A program made the position numbers and the translations under genes. A stretch of 64,000 bases of DNA, taken from Psychrobacter sp. PG1 (lineage in GTDB: Bacteria; Pseudomonadota; Gammaproteobacteria; Pseudomonadales; Moraxellaceae). Position 1 is the stretch's first letter; each line of letters opens with the position of its first letter. Shown piece by piece: positions 9,261 to 19,200 of the stretch. The notes under the pieces were generated by a model that saw nothing but the letters and a program-made list of their open reading frames with translations, was not told the DNA's origin and did no database searches. Where the stretch lies: positions 1 through 64,000 of the forward strand of contig NZ_JABUZG010000058.1 in assembly GCF_014897815.1 (NCBI RefSeq), given 5' to 3'.

Positions 9261-9585
9261 GGTAACTCCTTGGCTAATTTGATGGGTGTATCCCAATCCT
9301 TTTTATTAACAGCGTACTTGTGAATAAAATTCTATTAATAAACAAGAAAAGCACGCACAGTAATGGTTATTATTACTATAGCGCATCATATTTTTAAATG
9401 TATTGCTATCCTCATATCATCTTAGTTAACCATCAATATATAGGATATTAAAGCCACTTTTTAATCCCCATTAAGTAGTATGTGAAATGACATTCATACT
9501 GCTTTCGCCTAATGGTTAGCGAGCTTACTTATTGCTACATTAACTCCATCTAAACTATCCAGTTCGACGGTGGAGAATACTTGTC
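9261..9585. promoter_or_regulatory. Divergent control region of the DUF1971 gene and narK1, with NarL-type heptamers
   Basis: This 325-base gap holds AGTAGTA at 9474-9480 (the inverse of TACTACT) and TACTGCT at 9497-9503, both close to the NarL heptamer TACYYMT. TACTACT is also the left half of the palindromes ahead of narG and moaA. No FNR palindrome matching TTGAT-N4-ATCAA was found. Promoter elements are not assigned. Confidence 0.45.
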
Positions 9586-11064
9586 ATGCATGCAAAAGAG
9601 CTACTTGAGGTTGAACGCCGTGATATAAGAGCGCTTCACTATACGTGGATTGCTTTTTTTCTGACCTTTTATGTCTGGTTCAATATGGCGCCACTAGCCA
9701 CTTCTATGCTAGAGGCCGAAAGCTACTTAACTTCTGAACACATCAAATTATTTCTCATTGCCAACGTTGCTTTGACCATTCCAGGACGAGTGGTAGTCGG
9801 CATGGCATTGGATCGCTTCGGTCCGCGTCGCGTGTTTTCCATACTGATGGTCGTCATGGCGATACCGACATGGTTCTTCGCTTTTGGTGATTCCGCGATG
9901 CAGCTGTTCGTCGCTCGCCTATTTATGTCTATCGTGGGCGCAGGGTTCGTCGTTGGCATTCACATGACTGCCCTTTGGTTTAAGCCAAAAGACATTGGCT
10001 TTGCCGAAGGATTTTATGCCGGCTGGGGTAATTTTGGTTCAGCTGCCGCAGCGATTACCATTCCCACGGTTGCGCTACAGTTCTTTGGTGGTGATGACGG
10101 TTGGCGCTGGGCAATTGCATTATCTGGCTTACTGATGGCCGCTTACGGGGTAGCCTATTGGTTTTTAATCACCGATGGTCCTACACAAGATACCCATAAA
10201 AAAGCACGTAAGGCGGGTGCTTTAGAGGTATCAAGTTGGAGAGATTTATTATTATACTGCCTATTTATTATTCCTTTATATGGCGTATTGGGTGTATTGG
10301 TTTATCGCACTAAAAACATGGGATTCCTGAGCGAAACAGGCGCTTGGGGGTTTTATACTCTCATCGCTGTGGTGGTTATTTATCAAATTTATAAAGCCAT
10401 CAGTGTCAATGTACCCATGCTCAAAGCGGGTATCCCTGAGGATGACAAATACCCATTTACCTCTGTTGCCGCCCTAAATGTCACCTACTTTGCTAACTTT
10501 GGCGCAGAGCTGGCGGTCGTCTCTATGCTACCGATGTTCTTTGCCGCAACGTGGAAGCTCGACCCTACCGTCGCAGGGTTAGTCGCATCGACCTTTGCTT
10601 TTGTTAACTTATGGGCACGACCACTTGGCGGCTATATCTCTGATAAGGTTGGCAATCGTCGCTTGGTGATGTTGGTATACATGTTCGGTATCGGTATCGG
10701 CTTTGGATTGATGGGATTGCTGAATGCAGAGTGGCCATTGTTTATCGCGGTCGTCTTTACGATTCTATGTTCAGTCTTTGTGCAAGGGGCAGAAGGTGCA
10801 ACTTTTGGTATTATCCCCTCAATTAAGCGGCGCTTAACAGGTCAAATTTCTGGTATGGCGGGGGCTTATGGCAACGTGGGCGCTGTGTTCTATCTATTTA
10901 TATTTACCTTGGTCGAACCAAATCAGTTCTTTTTTATCATTGCGATAGGTGCATTTATCGCTTGGGTACTTTGTTTCTTCTGGTTAAAAGAGCCTGAAGA
11001 TGCCTTTGGTGACGAATACAAAATGTCCTCGGTCGATCGTCAAATTGCCGCTGAAGAAGGCTAG
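9586..11064 (+). CDS. narK1: Nitrate transporter NarK1 (major facilitator, nitrate/proton symporter type)
   Basis: A 492-residue major facilitator with about 12 membrane segments. The N-terminal WIAFFLTFYVWFNMAPLA, the nitrate-signature-like GWGNFGSAAAA (near residue 145) and the second glycine-rich repeat GMAGAYGNVGAVFY (near residue 425) match the nitrate/nitrite porter group. Sequence style follows type 1 NarK, described as proton-coupled nitrate uptake in Pseudomonas and Paracoccus, which starts denitrification or nitrate respiration before nitrite exchange is possible. A second, distinct paralogue lies at 14482. An insert of about 60 residues between helices 6 and 7 (HKKARKAGALEVSSW onward) contains two extra hydrophobic stretches. 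Nitrate control is likely from the upstream heptamers. Confidence 0.88.
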   Translation: MHAKELLEVERRDIRALHYTWIAFFLTFYVWFNMAPLATSMLEAESYLTSEHIKLFLIANVALTIPGRVVVGMALDRFGPRRVFSILMVVMAIPTWFFAFGDSAMQLFVARLFMSIVGAGFVVGIHMTALWFKPKDIGFAEGFYAGWGNFGSAAAAITIPTVALQFFGGDDGWRWAIALSGLLMAAYGVAYWFLITDGPTQDTHKKARKAGALEVSSWRDLLLYCLFIIPLYGVLGVLVYRTKNMGFLSETGAWGFYTLIAVVVIYQIYKAISVNVPMLKAGIPEDDKYPFTSVAALNVTYFANFGAELAVVSMLPMFFAATWKLDPTVAGLVASTFAFVNLWARPLGGYISDKVGNRRLVMLVYMFGIGIGFGLMGLLNAEWPLFIAVVFTILCSVFVQGAEGATFGIIPSIKRRLTGQISGMAGAYGNVGAVFYLFIFTLVEPNQFFFIIAIGAFIAWVLCFFWLKEPEDAFGDEYKMSSVDRQIAAEEG

Positions 11065-11083
11065 TTTTATTAGCTTATAAAAT

Positions 11084-11122
11084 AAAAAAGCCACCCAGCA
11101 TCAATGTTCGGTGGCTTTTTTT
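11084..11122. terminator. Bidirectional rho-independent terminator
   Basis: AAAAAAGCCACC (11084-11095) pairs with GGTGGCTTTTTT (11110-11121) across a 14-base loop. Flanking A and T runs let it serve narK1 on the plus strand and narL on the minus strand. Confidence 0.85.
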
Positions 11123-11187
11123 GACTGATATAGAGAGCGATCCAGACATGTAATAGGCGTTATTCAGATGACCCATGATTTTTTTAT

Positions 11188-11235
11188 AAAAAGTAGCGAT
11201 TTCAAAAAGTAGCACTTTCAAAAAGTAGCATTTTA
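11188..11235. repeat. 16-bp tandem repeat, three copies
   Basis: Three consecutive 16-base units beginning AAAAAGTAGC occur at 11188, 11204 and 11220; they differ at two to four positions in their last six bases. They lie between the bidirectional terminator and the narL stop codon. No function is apparent. Confidence 0.85.
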
Positions 11236-11276
11236 AAACAACAACCACTTCGATAAATAACCATTTTGACAAACGA

Positions 11277-11936
11277 CTACTTTGACAAATGATTCACGGT
11301 CCATACTGCTGCCTCTACCCGTGTACGTAGTCCAGTTTTGTTCAAAATATGCTTAACATGCACTTTTACTGTGGATTCTGCGATATCCAGTTTGTTGGCG
11401 ATCATTTTATTACTTAAGCCTTCAGCAATCATTTGAATCACTTGCAACTCTCTAGTGGTGAGATTGCCAGCGATATCTTCAATGCTTGGTGCACGTAATG
11501 TTTGCGCCAATATTGAAGCCAAATTGGGACTGATAACCAGCTCACCGCGCAACACTTTTCTAATATCGACGATGATTAACTCAGGCTCCATATCTTTTAG
11601 CAAATAACCATCCACCCCTAATTTCAACGCTTCTTGTACGTCTTCTCCGCTGTCAGAAACTGTAAATAGCAAGGTAGCCACGTCAATATTTCTGGCTTTG
11701 ATTTCTCTTAAGGTTTCGATACCAGTCAACACTGGCATTTTATGATCTAGAATGACCAGATCGACCGGATTGTTTGCCAAAAAATCCAACGCTTCTTGTC
11801 CGTTATTCACCTCACCAACGACCGTTACATCACTTTCGAGACTGAGCAGTTCTGCGACACCGCGGCGCAGCATGGGATGGTCATCGACCAATAGTAGCCG
11901 AGCCGGAGAAGCAGACGTATAAACTTTAGTAGTCAT
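11277..11936 (-). CDS. narL: Nitrate/nitrite response regulator NarL
   Basis: A 219-residue response regulator. The receiver domain shows LLLVDDHPMLRRGVAELL at the start, the phosphoacceptor aspartate in VDLVILDHKMPVLTG and the YLLKD loop lysine. The C-terminal LuxR/FixJ-type helix-turn-helix is LTTRELQVIQMIAEGLSNKMIA followed by IAESTVKVHVKHILNKTGL. It lies 74 bases downstream of narX in the same direction, so the two form the nitrate-sensing two-component pair. NarL proteins bind TACYYMT heptamers, often as inverted 7-2-7 pairs; candidate sites of this kind occur in four control regions of the window. Terminator at 11084-11122. Confidence 0.93.
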   Translation of the reverse strand: MTTKVYTSASPARLLLVDDHPMLRRGVAELLSLESDVTVVGEVNNGQEALDFLANNPVDLVILDHKMPVLTGIETLREIKARNIDVATLLFTVSDSGEDVQEALKLGVDGYLLKDMEPELIIVDIRKVLRGELVISPNLASILAQTLRAPSIEDIAGNLTTRELQVIQMIAEGLSNKMIANKLDIAESTVKVHVKHILNKTGLRTRVEAAVWTVNHLSK

Positions 11937-12010
11937 AAAATACTCACAAATTGAAAAATGCTACAAAAAACACAATACAGTGGTTAAGAGCGTTTACTAA
12001 GCCTATTCAC

Positions 12011-14044
12011 TTAGTTTTGCTCAGCCATATAATCCGTAAAGAAACTGGGTACAAACCTGACGATGACACTGGTACCTGCGGGTACATTATTAGAGATGAT
12101 CAAATCACCGCCTAATTTATAGGCACGCTCTTTCATAATCATTAGACCATGATGCTGGGTCTGATTGACAGTCCCTGATATGCCGATGCCGTCATCATTG
12201 ACCATCATCGCTACATAATTACTTTCATCATCATAAACCAAATCGATAGTGACGCTGTTAGCGTGGGCATGGCGACTGATATTCGACAGCGCCTCCCTTA
12301 TAACTTGAATGAGATGCACTTGTTCGGTTGCCGTTAGATTCAAGGATAGGATTTGATTGTTGACCTTTATGTCAAACTGTCCTTTTACAGCAAACTCATC
12401 AGCCGCCTCATACAAAGCTTCATCAAAATTGCCGCTATCAATCGTCAAGCGAAAAGTCGTCAATAAGTCTCGCAGCTCATGATAAGCAGAGTTCAGACCC
12501 ATTTTTATTTGACTGATATGCTGCCCAACTTTGATTTGACTTTGCTCATCAAATACCACCAGCCCACTGTCTTTATCAGTAGACAGTTGCAGATGTTTTT
12601 CGAGCACGCTGACTTGTATTTTTAGATAAGACAATGACTGTGCTAAAGAGTCATGCAACTCCCTAGCAATGGTCGAGCGCTCTTCAAGTAGAATAAGCTG
12701 ATGGTCTTGCTGTCTTTGTCTGCGTAGGGATAAGGCGGTGCTGACGAGATTGGTCAGCACAACAATCAATTCATTGTTTTTAGCAATTAAGTAACTACTA
12801 TCCACCTCTACTACTTTGATGCGTGTTGAATCTTCCTCGCTTTTTTTCTTATCTTCTGCATAAGCTTTATTGGTCATTAAGACAGATTTTGGTCTTACCT
12901 TTAACTCACCAAATTCTATATCTTGATGAATAATCGGAAACGTTTTGGTATAAACGTCTTCTTTAATAGAGCAGCTGTCACAAGTGAGTTTGGTACATAG
13001 CTCCTTCATCCTATCATCGTGCAGGGCTATAGAGTTTTTATTGGTTAGAATATTGCTTTGGATACACAGCGTAAAATCTAAATATGGGAATATACACCCA
13101 AAGCCAGTAATCAATTCATCAAGCCGGTGTAAGCTCACAGGGCTACTGGTCAACTGCTTTGAGAAATCATAAAACAATGATAAGGCTTGGTTGGCTTTTA
13201 CCAGATGCTGAGTCTTTGTCTGTACCTCACTCTCAAGTGAACGCTGATACCTCTCAATGGTACTGGCCATACCGTTAAAAGAATTGCCAAGCGCTTCAAA
13301 TTCTCTATAACCGCTGATAGACACTCTCGTATCATATTTGCCTTCTTTAAACGCCCGATTGGCTTTAATGAGTTGTTGAATAGGCGTTAGCACTGAGTTC
13401 TGTAACCTTTGTACGCCTATCAGCATAATAATCATGCTCAGTATCAGTGATAGTATTTGTAGGTTTTGCTGCCATGTCTGACGCTGCTCATTTCTATCCT
13501 GTAACGCGCCAACAAAACGATTAACATCGTCAATATACTTGGTTGAATCACTATAAAAACCTTGCTTGTCTTGTGCCAATAATGATGGTTTTAAATCACG
13601 AAACCATTGTGATTTTATCTGGCTCCATTGCTCACTGATCGCCTTATCTCTGTTGGCACTGGTCAGTTGATACGCTTGTAATTTGTTGAGACGACTCTCC
13701 ATGTCTTCAACCAGTATGTCTATTTTTTCAGACTCGCTTTTATTGGAGAAATCCAGTCTGTCTTGCTTTTCTACCTGCGGCGCATTGTCACTATCTAAGC
13801 CATCTTGTTTGATATTTAGGCTTGAGCTAAAGGGATGGTTATCCGCAAAGTCAGTCGCTAACTGAAAGCTAATGCGATACGTTGCCATGCGTATCGATCC
13901 TGCGGTATTAATCGCCTCAGCATCAGACTTTGCGACCCAAGCGAGCGCACCGCTGCCTATCGCTGACATCAAAAACAAAGTAGCGATGATCGTAATAGCA
14001 ATCCAAGTATGAAGGAACAAAGACTGCCGTCGTAGATTAGACAT
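12011..14044 (-). CDS. narX: Nitrate/nitrite sensor histidine kinase NarX
   Basis: A membrane histidine kinase of about 677 residues. The first helix (about residues 9-38) is followed by the nitrate-binding P-box INTAGSIRMATYRIS, whose arginine binds the ligand in NarX/NarQ. The periplasmic domain ends at a second helix around LQILSLILSMIIMLIGV, then a HAMP segment, a central GAF-like module with a cysteine cluster (LCTKLTCDSCSI), a HisKA_3 dimerisation helix with the histidine in ERSTIARELHDSLAQSL, and an ATPase domain (REALSNISRHAHAN, DDGIGI, HHGLMIMKERA). The frame extends 12 codons upstream, but the ATG at 14044 has GGGAG about 12 bases ahead and is preferred. NarL is the downstream partner. 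Confidence 0.92.
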   Translation of the reverse strand: MSNLRRQSLFLHTWIAITIIATLFLMSAIGSGALAWVAKSDAEAINTAGSIRMATYRISFQLATDFADNHPFSSSLNIKQDGLDSDNAPQVEKQDRLDFSNKSESEKIDILVEDMESRLNKLQAYQLTSANRDKAISEQWSQIKSQWFRDLKPSLLAQDKQGFYSDSTKYIDDVNRFVGALQDRNEQRQTWQQNLQILSLILSMIIMLIGVQRLQNSVLTPIQQLIKANRAFKEGKYDTRVSISGYREFEALGNSFNGMASTIERYQRSLESEVQTKTQHLVKANQALSLFYDFSKQLTSSPVSLHRLDELITGFGCIFPYLDFTLCIQSNILTNKNSIALHDDRMKELCTKLTCDSCSIKEDVYTKTFPIIHQDIEFGELKVRPKSVLMTNKAYAEDKKKSEEDSTRIKVVEVDSSYLIAKNNELIVVLTNLVSTALSLRRQRQQDHQLILLEERSTIARELHDSLAQSLSYLKIQVSVLEKHLQLSTDKDSGLVVFDEQSQIKVGQHISQIKMGLNSAYHELRDLLTTFRLTIDSGNFDEALYEAADEFAVKGQFDIKVNNQILSLNLTATEQVHLIQVIREALSNISRHAHANSVTIDLVYDDESNYVAMMVNDDGIGISGTVNQTQHHGLMIMKERAYKLGGDLIISNNVPAGTSVIVRFVPSFFTDYMAEQN

Positions 14045-14481
14045 GATTAATAGCGCTCCCATCAGATACTTTCTGCACAAAAGATTTGAGATCTTAAAAT
14101 TGAACGTCGCAAAGGCAAAAAATACACAGCATAAAAAATACTACAGCGCACTTAGCAGTCCATCGACAAGCAAAATTTTAGTAATCATTCTGCCCGCAAC
14201 ATACCTCTTTTAGCCATCAGTATACCACTATGTATGAATACTCATCATCGGGATAACGCAGTACCGTGAGTTATCGTTTCTATAAAACCATTGATTGTGA
14301 TGATTTGCTGTTATCAAGGGCGCATTGGTCACAGACATCAATCTACCGCATCAATCCAACCCAAATATAAGCAGTCATTAACAACAATCAAAGCGACTGC
14401 ATACGGTAATTTTTATAACGGCTGAAGGTTATAAAACTATCCATTATAACTAAGCATAAATGATATTAAGTGAGGAATAGT
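14045..14481. promoter_or_regulatory. Divergent control region between narX and narK2, with a cluster of NarL heptamers
   Basis: In this 437-base gap TACCTCT (14202-14208) and TACTCAT (14239-14245) fit the NarL heptamer TACYYMT exactly, and TACCACT (14223-14229) differs at one position. TTGATTGTGATGAT at 14291-14304 matches the anaerobic FNR palindrome at 8 of 10 conserved positions, so oxygen control is possible but weakly supported. narK2 has GTGAGG 6 bases before its ATG at 14482. Confidence 0.55.
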
Positions 14482-15861
14482 ATGGGCAATGATTACAACT
14501 TCAAAGGTGGTAAGCTCATCACTGACTGGCGACCTGAGATAGATGAGTTCTGGAAAGGGGGCGGCAAAAAAGTCGCCACTCGAAATTTATGGATATCCAT
14601 TCCATCCTTGCTACTGGCGTTTGCGGTATGGATGGTATGGAGCGCGGTCATCGTGCGCTTACCTGAGATTGGTTTTGATTTTGATGGCGGGCAGCTATTT
14701 TGGCTCGCCGCGCTACCCGGACTATCAGGGGCGACGCTACGGATTTTTTATTCTTTTATGGTGCCGATTTTTGGTGGTCGGCGTTGGACCGCGATATCGA
14801 CTTTGTCTTTATTAATTCCGGCATTATGGATGGGCTTTGCAGTTCAGAATCCTGATACGCCGTTTATGATATTTGCCATTATTGCGCTGCTTTGCGGCTT
14901 TGGCGGTGGTAACTTTGCCTCGTCTATGTCCAATATCTCGTTCTTTTATCCAAAAGCGGAACAAGGCACAGCGCTTGGGCTAAACGCTGGTTTGGGTAAT
15001 TTGGGCGTGTCGGTCATGCAGTTCGTCGTCCCGATGATTATATTGGTAGCGGCCTTTGGTAGCTTAGGCGGCGACCCACAAGTCTCTGCAAGTGGTCAGC
15101 TGTTTTATCTACAAAACGCGGGCTTTATTTGGGTACCCTTTATCCTGCTGTTCTCAGCATTGGCATGGTTTGGCATGAACGATATTGCCACCGCCAAAGC
15201 CTCGTTTAAAGACCAATCCGTTATCTTTAAACGCAAACATAACTGGATTATGTGTATTCTTTATATGGCAACCTTTGGCTCCTTTATTGGTTTTTCCGCC
15301 GCATTTCCGATGCTGATTAAAAACTCATTTCCTGCTATTGATGCGCTTAAATTTGCCTTTTTAGGTCCTCTAGTCGGCGCACTATTTCGTCCACTAGGTG
15401 GCTGGATATCTGATAAAACCAGCGGCGCAAAAGTCACTTTTTGGAACTATATTGTGATGGTATTGGCGGTATTGGCGGTGATGTACTTCCTACCTAGCGA
15501 AACCAATGAGGGCAGCTTTGTCGGCTACTTTATCTCCTTTATGGTGCTATTTATCACCACGGGTATCGGTAACGGCTCTACCTTTACCATGATTCCAGTT
15601 ATTTTTAGAACCTTTCACGAACGCCTTGAGCCTGAGAAAGCAGGGACAGAGCCGCTATTTATTGAAATACGTAAAGAGTCAGCGGCGGTGGTTGGATTCA
15701 CTTCAGCAATCGCCGCTTATGGCGCGTTCTTTGTACCAAAAATGTTCGGTTCAGGACTGGGTATTGATGGCACCTTTATCGCCTTAATTGTCTTTTATAT
15801 TCTCTGTATCGTATTGACTTGGTGGTATTACAGCCGTGCTAATGCTGAGATTCCTTGTTAA
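14482..15861 (+). CDS. narK2: Nitrate/nitrite antiporter NarK2 (major facilitator)
   Basis: A 459-residue major facilitator with about 12 helices. Helix 1 contains the arginine of SAVIVRLPEIGF, the second half shows GPLVGALFRPLGGWISDKTSG, and the two glycine-rich nitrate signatures are GLNAGLGNLGVSVMQF (near 170) and TGIGNGSTFTMIPVIF (near 365). This is the NarK/NarU-type porter that exchanges incoming nitrate for nitrite made by NarG. The ATG at 14482 follows GTGAGG; the frame is open four codons upstream. narGHJI starts 409 bases downstream beyond a terminator, so the transporter and the reductase are probably separate transcripts. Confidence 0.9.
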   Translation: MGNDYNFKGGKLITDWRPEIDEFWKGGGKKVATRNLWISIPSLLLAFAVWMVWSAVIVRLPEIGFDFDGGQLFWLAALPGLSGATLRIFYSFMVPIFGGRRWTAISTLSLLIPALWMGFAVQNPDTPFMIFAIIALLCGFGGGNFASSMSNISFFYPKAEQGTALGLNAGLGNLGVSVMQFVVPMIILVAAFGSLGGDPQVSASGQLFYLQNAGFIWVPFILLFSALAWFGMNDIATAKASFKDQSVIFKRKHNWIMCILYMATFGSFIGFSAAFPMLIKNSFPAIDALKFAFLGPLVGALFRPLGGWISDKTSGAKVTFWNYIVMVLAVLAVMYFLPSETNEGSFVGYFISFMVLFITTGIGNGSTFTMIPVIFRTFHERLEPEKAGTEPLFIEIRKESAAVVGFTSAIAAYGAFFVPKMFGSGLGIDGTFIALIVFYILCIVLTWWYYSRANAEIPC

Positions 15862-15910
15862 AGCGCCTTTTATAACAACCGTCTTTTGAATGAGCAATGA
15901 CCAACCTATG

Positions 15911-15945
15911 AAGTGCTACTTGCTGATGTGAGTAGCACTTTTTTT
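15911..15945 (+). terminator. Rho-independent terminator after narK2
   Basis: AAGTGCTAC (15911-15919) pairs with GTAGCACTT (15932-15940), followed by a run of T. It separates narK2 from narGHJI. Confidence 0.85.
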
Positions 15946-15997
15946 GTTTTAAATTTTTGCTAAGTAATTTCCAGCTGCTAAATAAGCAGGGCTCATG

Positions 15998-16057
15998 GAC
16001 GTTTAACGATTAGACGTTTAACAGTTAGACGCTCAATAATTAGACACTTAACAGTTT
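15998..16057. repeat. 15-bp tandem repeat, four copies, upstream of narG
   Basis: Four consecutive 15-base units start at 15998, 16013, 16028 and 16043. The first two read GACGTTTAACGATTA and GACGTTTAACAGTTA; the third and fourth are diverged copies (GACGCTCAATAATTA, GACACTTAACAGTTT). The array lies 28 bases before the NarL-type palindrome. Phased repeats of this kind could be protein binding sites or simple slippage products. Confidence 0.85.
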
Positions 16058-16084
16058 TTTTAAGCAAATTTGATAACTTGCCGC

Positions 16085-16100
16085 TACTACTAAGGTGGTA
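16085..16100. promoter_or_regulatory. NarL-type 7-2-7 palindrome ahead of narG
   Basis: TACTACT (16085-16091), two bases, then GGTGGTA (16094-16100) forms an inverted heptamer pair with the 7-2-7 layout bound by phosphorylated NarL. The same arrangement occurs at 26083-26098 ahead of moaA. The flanks extend the symmetry (GCC before, GGC after). It lies about 170 bases before the narG start. Confidence 0.6.
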
Positions 16101-16270
16101 GTGGCCTGCTCATGTTAGCTGATAGTAAGAGGGTGACGGCTTACTTAAAATGACGCTATCGAAATAATATTTACGGCTTAGCTGCATACCGATATCAAGC
16201 ACTATCAAGATAGAAGCATTCTGCACTCAGCTCTAGATACACCTTAGGCAATAAAATAGAGGATAGCGAA

Positions 16271-19200
16271 ATGAGCCATTTACTCGACCAATTCCGTTTT
16301 TTTAAACGTAAACAGGGCGAATTCTCCGATGGGCATGGCGAGACGCGCGATGAGTCTCGTGATTGGGAAAATGTGTATCGTAGCCGTTGGCAGTATGACA
16401 AAGTTGTGCGCTCAACGCATGGCGTCAACTGTACCGGTTCTTGCTCGTGGAAAATCTACGTCAAAAACGGCTTGGTGACGTGGGAGACGCAGCAAACCGA
16501 CTATCCAGAAACCCGTCCTGACTTACCAAACCACGAACCGCGCGGCTGTCCTCGTGGCGCAAGCTACAGCTGGTATATGTATTCAGCGAACCGTGTGAAA
16601 TACCCTAAAGTGCGTAAACCGCTACTAAAATTATGGCGTGAAGCCAAAGCGCAGTATCCTGATCCAGTTGATGCGTGGGGCAGTATTGTCCAAGACCCTA
16701 TCAAAGCAGAACAGTATAAATCTAAGCGCGGTTTGGGTGGCTTTATCCGCTCGACGTGGGCAGAAGTCAATGAAATCATCGCTGCCAGTAATGTGTATAC
16801 CGCCAAAACCTTTGGTCCTGACCGTATCGTCGGTTTCTCTCCAATTCCTGCCATGTCGATGGTCAGTTATGCCGCTGGTAGTCGTTATTTATCATTAATT
16901 GGTGGTGTTTGCTTATCATTTTATGACTGGTATTGTGACCTGCCACCAGCATCGCCGATGGTTTGGGGCGAGCAAACTGACGTGCCAGAATCAGCCGATT
17001 GGTACAACTCTGATTATATTATCGCTTGGGGTTCAAACGTTCCGCAAACGCGTACACCAGATGCGCATTTTTTTACCGAAGTACGTTATAAAGGTACCAA
17101 AACCGTCTCTATTACGCCCGACTATGCGGAAGTATCGAAATTAACCGATTTATGGTTAAACCCAAAACAGGGTACTGATGCGGCAGTCGCGCAGGCATTT
17201 TGTCATGTGATTATCAAAGAGTTTTATCTTAAGCAGCCAAGTGATTATTTCTTAGATTATGCCAAGCGTTATACCGACTTACCTGTGCTCGTCATGCTAG
17301 AAGGTGAAGAAGGCGCACGCCATGCGGGTCGCTATCTACGCGCTTCTGACTTAATCGATAATTTAGGTCAAGAAAACAACCCAGAATGGAAAACCATCGG
17401 TCTAAACAGTGATGGCGAGCTGGTTTCTCCGCTTGGCTCTATCGGCTACCGTTGGGGCGAAAAAGGCAAATGGAATCTTGAACAAAAAAATGGCACCACA
17501 GGCGCAGAGATTGATCTAACATTGACTTTAAACGACAGTAATGAGACCTGCGTAGTCGGCTTTGATTACTTTGGTCATGTAGATCATCCGCATTTCACCT
17601 CAGTACCGGGCGAAGCAATACAGCAAAAAACCGTCCCCTGTAAAACCATTACTTTAGCCGATGGCAGCACCGCTATCGTCGCCACTGTATTTGATTTAAC
17701 CGTGGCCAACCTTGGGGTTGATAATGGCGTTGGCGGCGAGCATGTCACCGACGACTATAACGATGCCACCGTACCGGGCACGCCTGCTTGGCAAGAAGTC
17801 ATCACCGGTCTGAGCCGTGAGCGCGTCATTCAAGTCGCGCGTGAATTCGCTGAAAACGCCCATAAGACTCATGGTAAATCGATGATTATCATCGGCGCGG
17901 GTATGAACCACTGGTATCACCTCGATATGAACTATCGCGGCGTGATTAACATGCTCATGCTGTGCGGTTGTATCGGTAAATCGGGCGGCGGCTGGGCGCA
18001 TTATGTTGGGCAAGAAAAACTACGCCCTCAAACCGGCTGGTTGCCATTGGCATTTGCGCTTGATTGGCATCGTCCACCGCGTCATATGAATGGCACGAGC
18101 TTCTTTTACAATCACAGCTCACAGTGGCGTCATGAGACCATCTCTGCCCATGAAATCCTCTCGCCTCTCGTCGATAAAAAGTTTTTCCCTGAGCATATGC
18201 TTGATTACAACATTCAAGCAGAACGCGCAGGCTGGTTACCTTCAGCACCACAACTCAATCGTAACCCACTGACCATCGCGGCCAAAGCCGCCGATTGCGG
18301 TAAAGATGTGGAAGAGTATGTGGTCGATTCTCTACAAGATGGCAGCTTACGCTTTGCTTGTGAATCCCCTGATAATCCTGACAACTTCCCGCGCAATATG
18401 TTTATCTGGCGCTCAAACCTATTGGGCTCATCAGGTAAAGGCCATGAATATATGCTGCATTATTTCTTGGGCACCAAAAATGGCTTGCTCAATAAAGAAA
18501 ATGCCAAAGGTCACCTGCAACCAAAAGAAGTTGATTGGGTAGACAAAGGCCCTACTGGTAAATTAGATTTGGTTGTCACCCTAGACTTCCGTATGTCATC
18601 TACCTGTTTGTATTCTGACATCGTACTACCAACAGCAACGTGGTACGAAAAAGATGACATGAATACCTCCGACATGCACCCCTTTATTCATCCATTAACT
18701 GCGGCAACCGACCCTGCGTGGGAATCTAAAACCGATTGGGAAATTTATAAAGGCATTGCCAAGAGCTTCTCTGAAGTATCAAAAGGTCACTTAGGCGTTG
18801 AAACCGACGTCGTCACCTTGCCGATGCAACATGACACCCCAGGTGAGTTGGCACAACCATTTGGTGGCACTGACTGGAAAACGGCTGGCGAAAAACCTGT
18901 ACCGGGTAAAAATTGCCCAATGATTAAAGTGGTTGAGCGTGACTATCCGAATACTTATGCCAAATTTACCTCGCTTGGCCCTGCCCTAGAAAAATTAGGC
19001 AATGGCTCCAAAGGTCTGAATTGGGATATGAAAACCGAGGTCAAGCAGCTCGGCGATTTAAACCACCGTGTGACTGAAACGGGTATCTCTGAAGGCAGAC
19101 CGCGTCTTAATACGGCGATTAACGCTTCTGAGATGATTTTGATGCTCGCGCCTGAAACCAATGGTCATGTGGCGGTAAAAGGCTGGGCTGCACTCTCTGA

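Noticed and set aside
12984-13172. Small plus-strand frames inside narX and the large nar genes
   Set aside because: They lie antisense or out of frame within well-identified genes and lack ribosome sites; they are shadows of the real genes.
16070-16083. FNR half-site TTGAT ahead of narG
   Set aside because: The second half (ATCAA) is absent at the required spacing.
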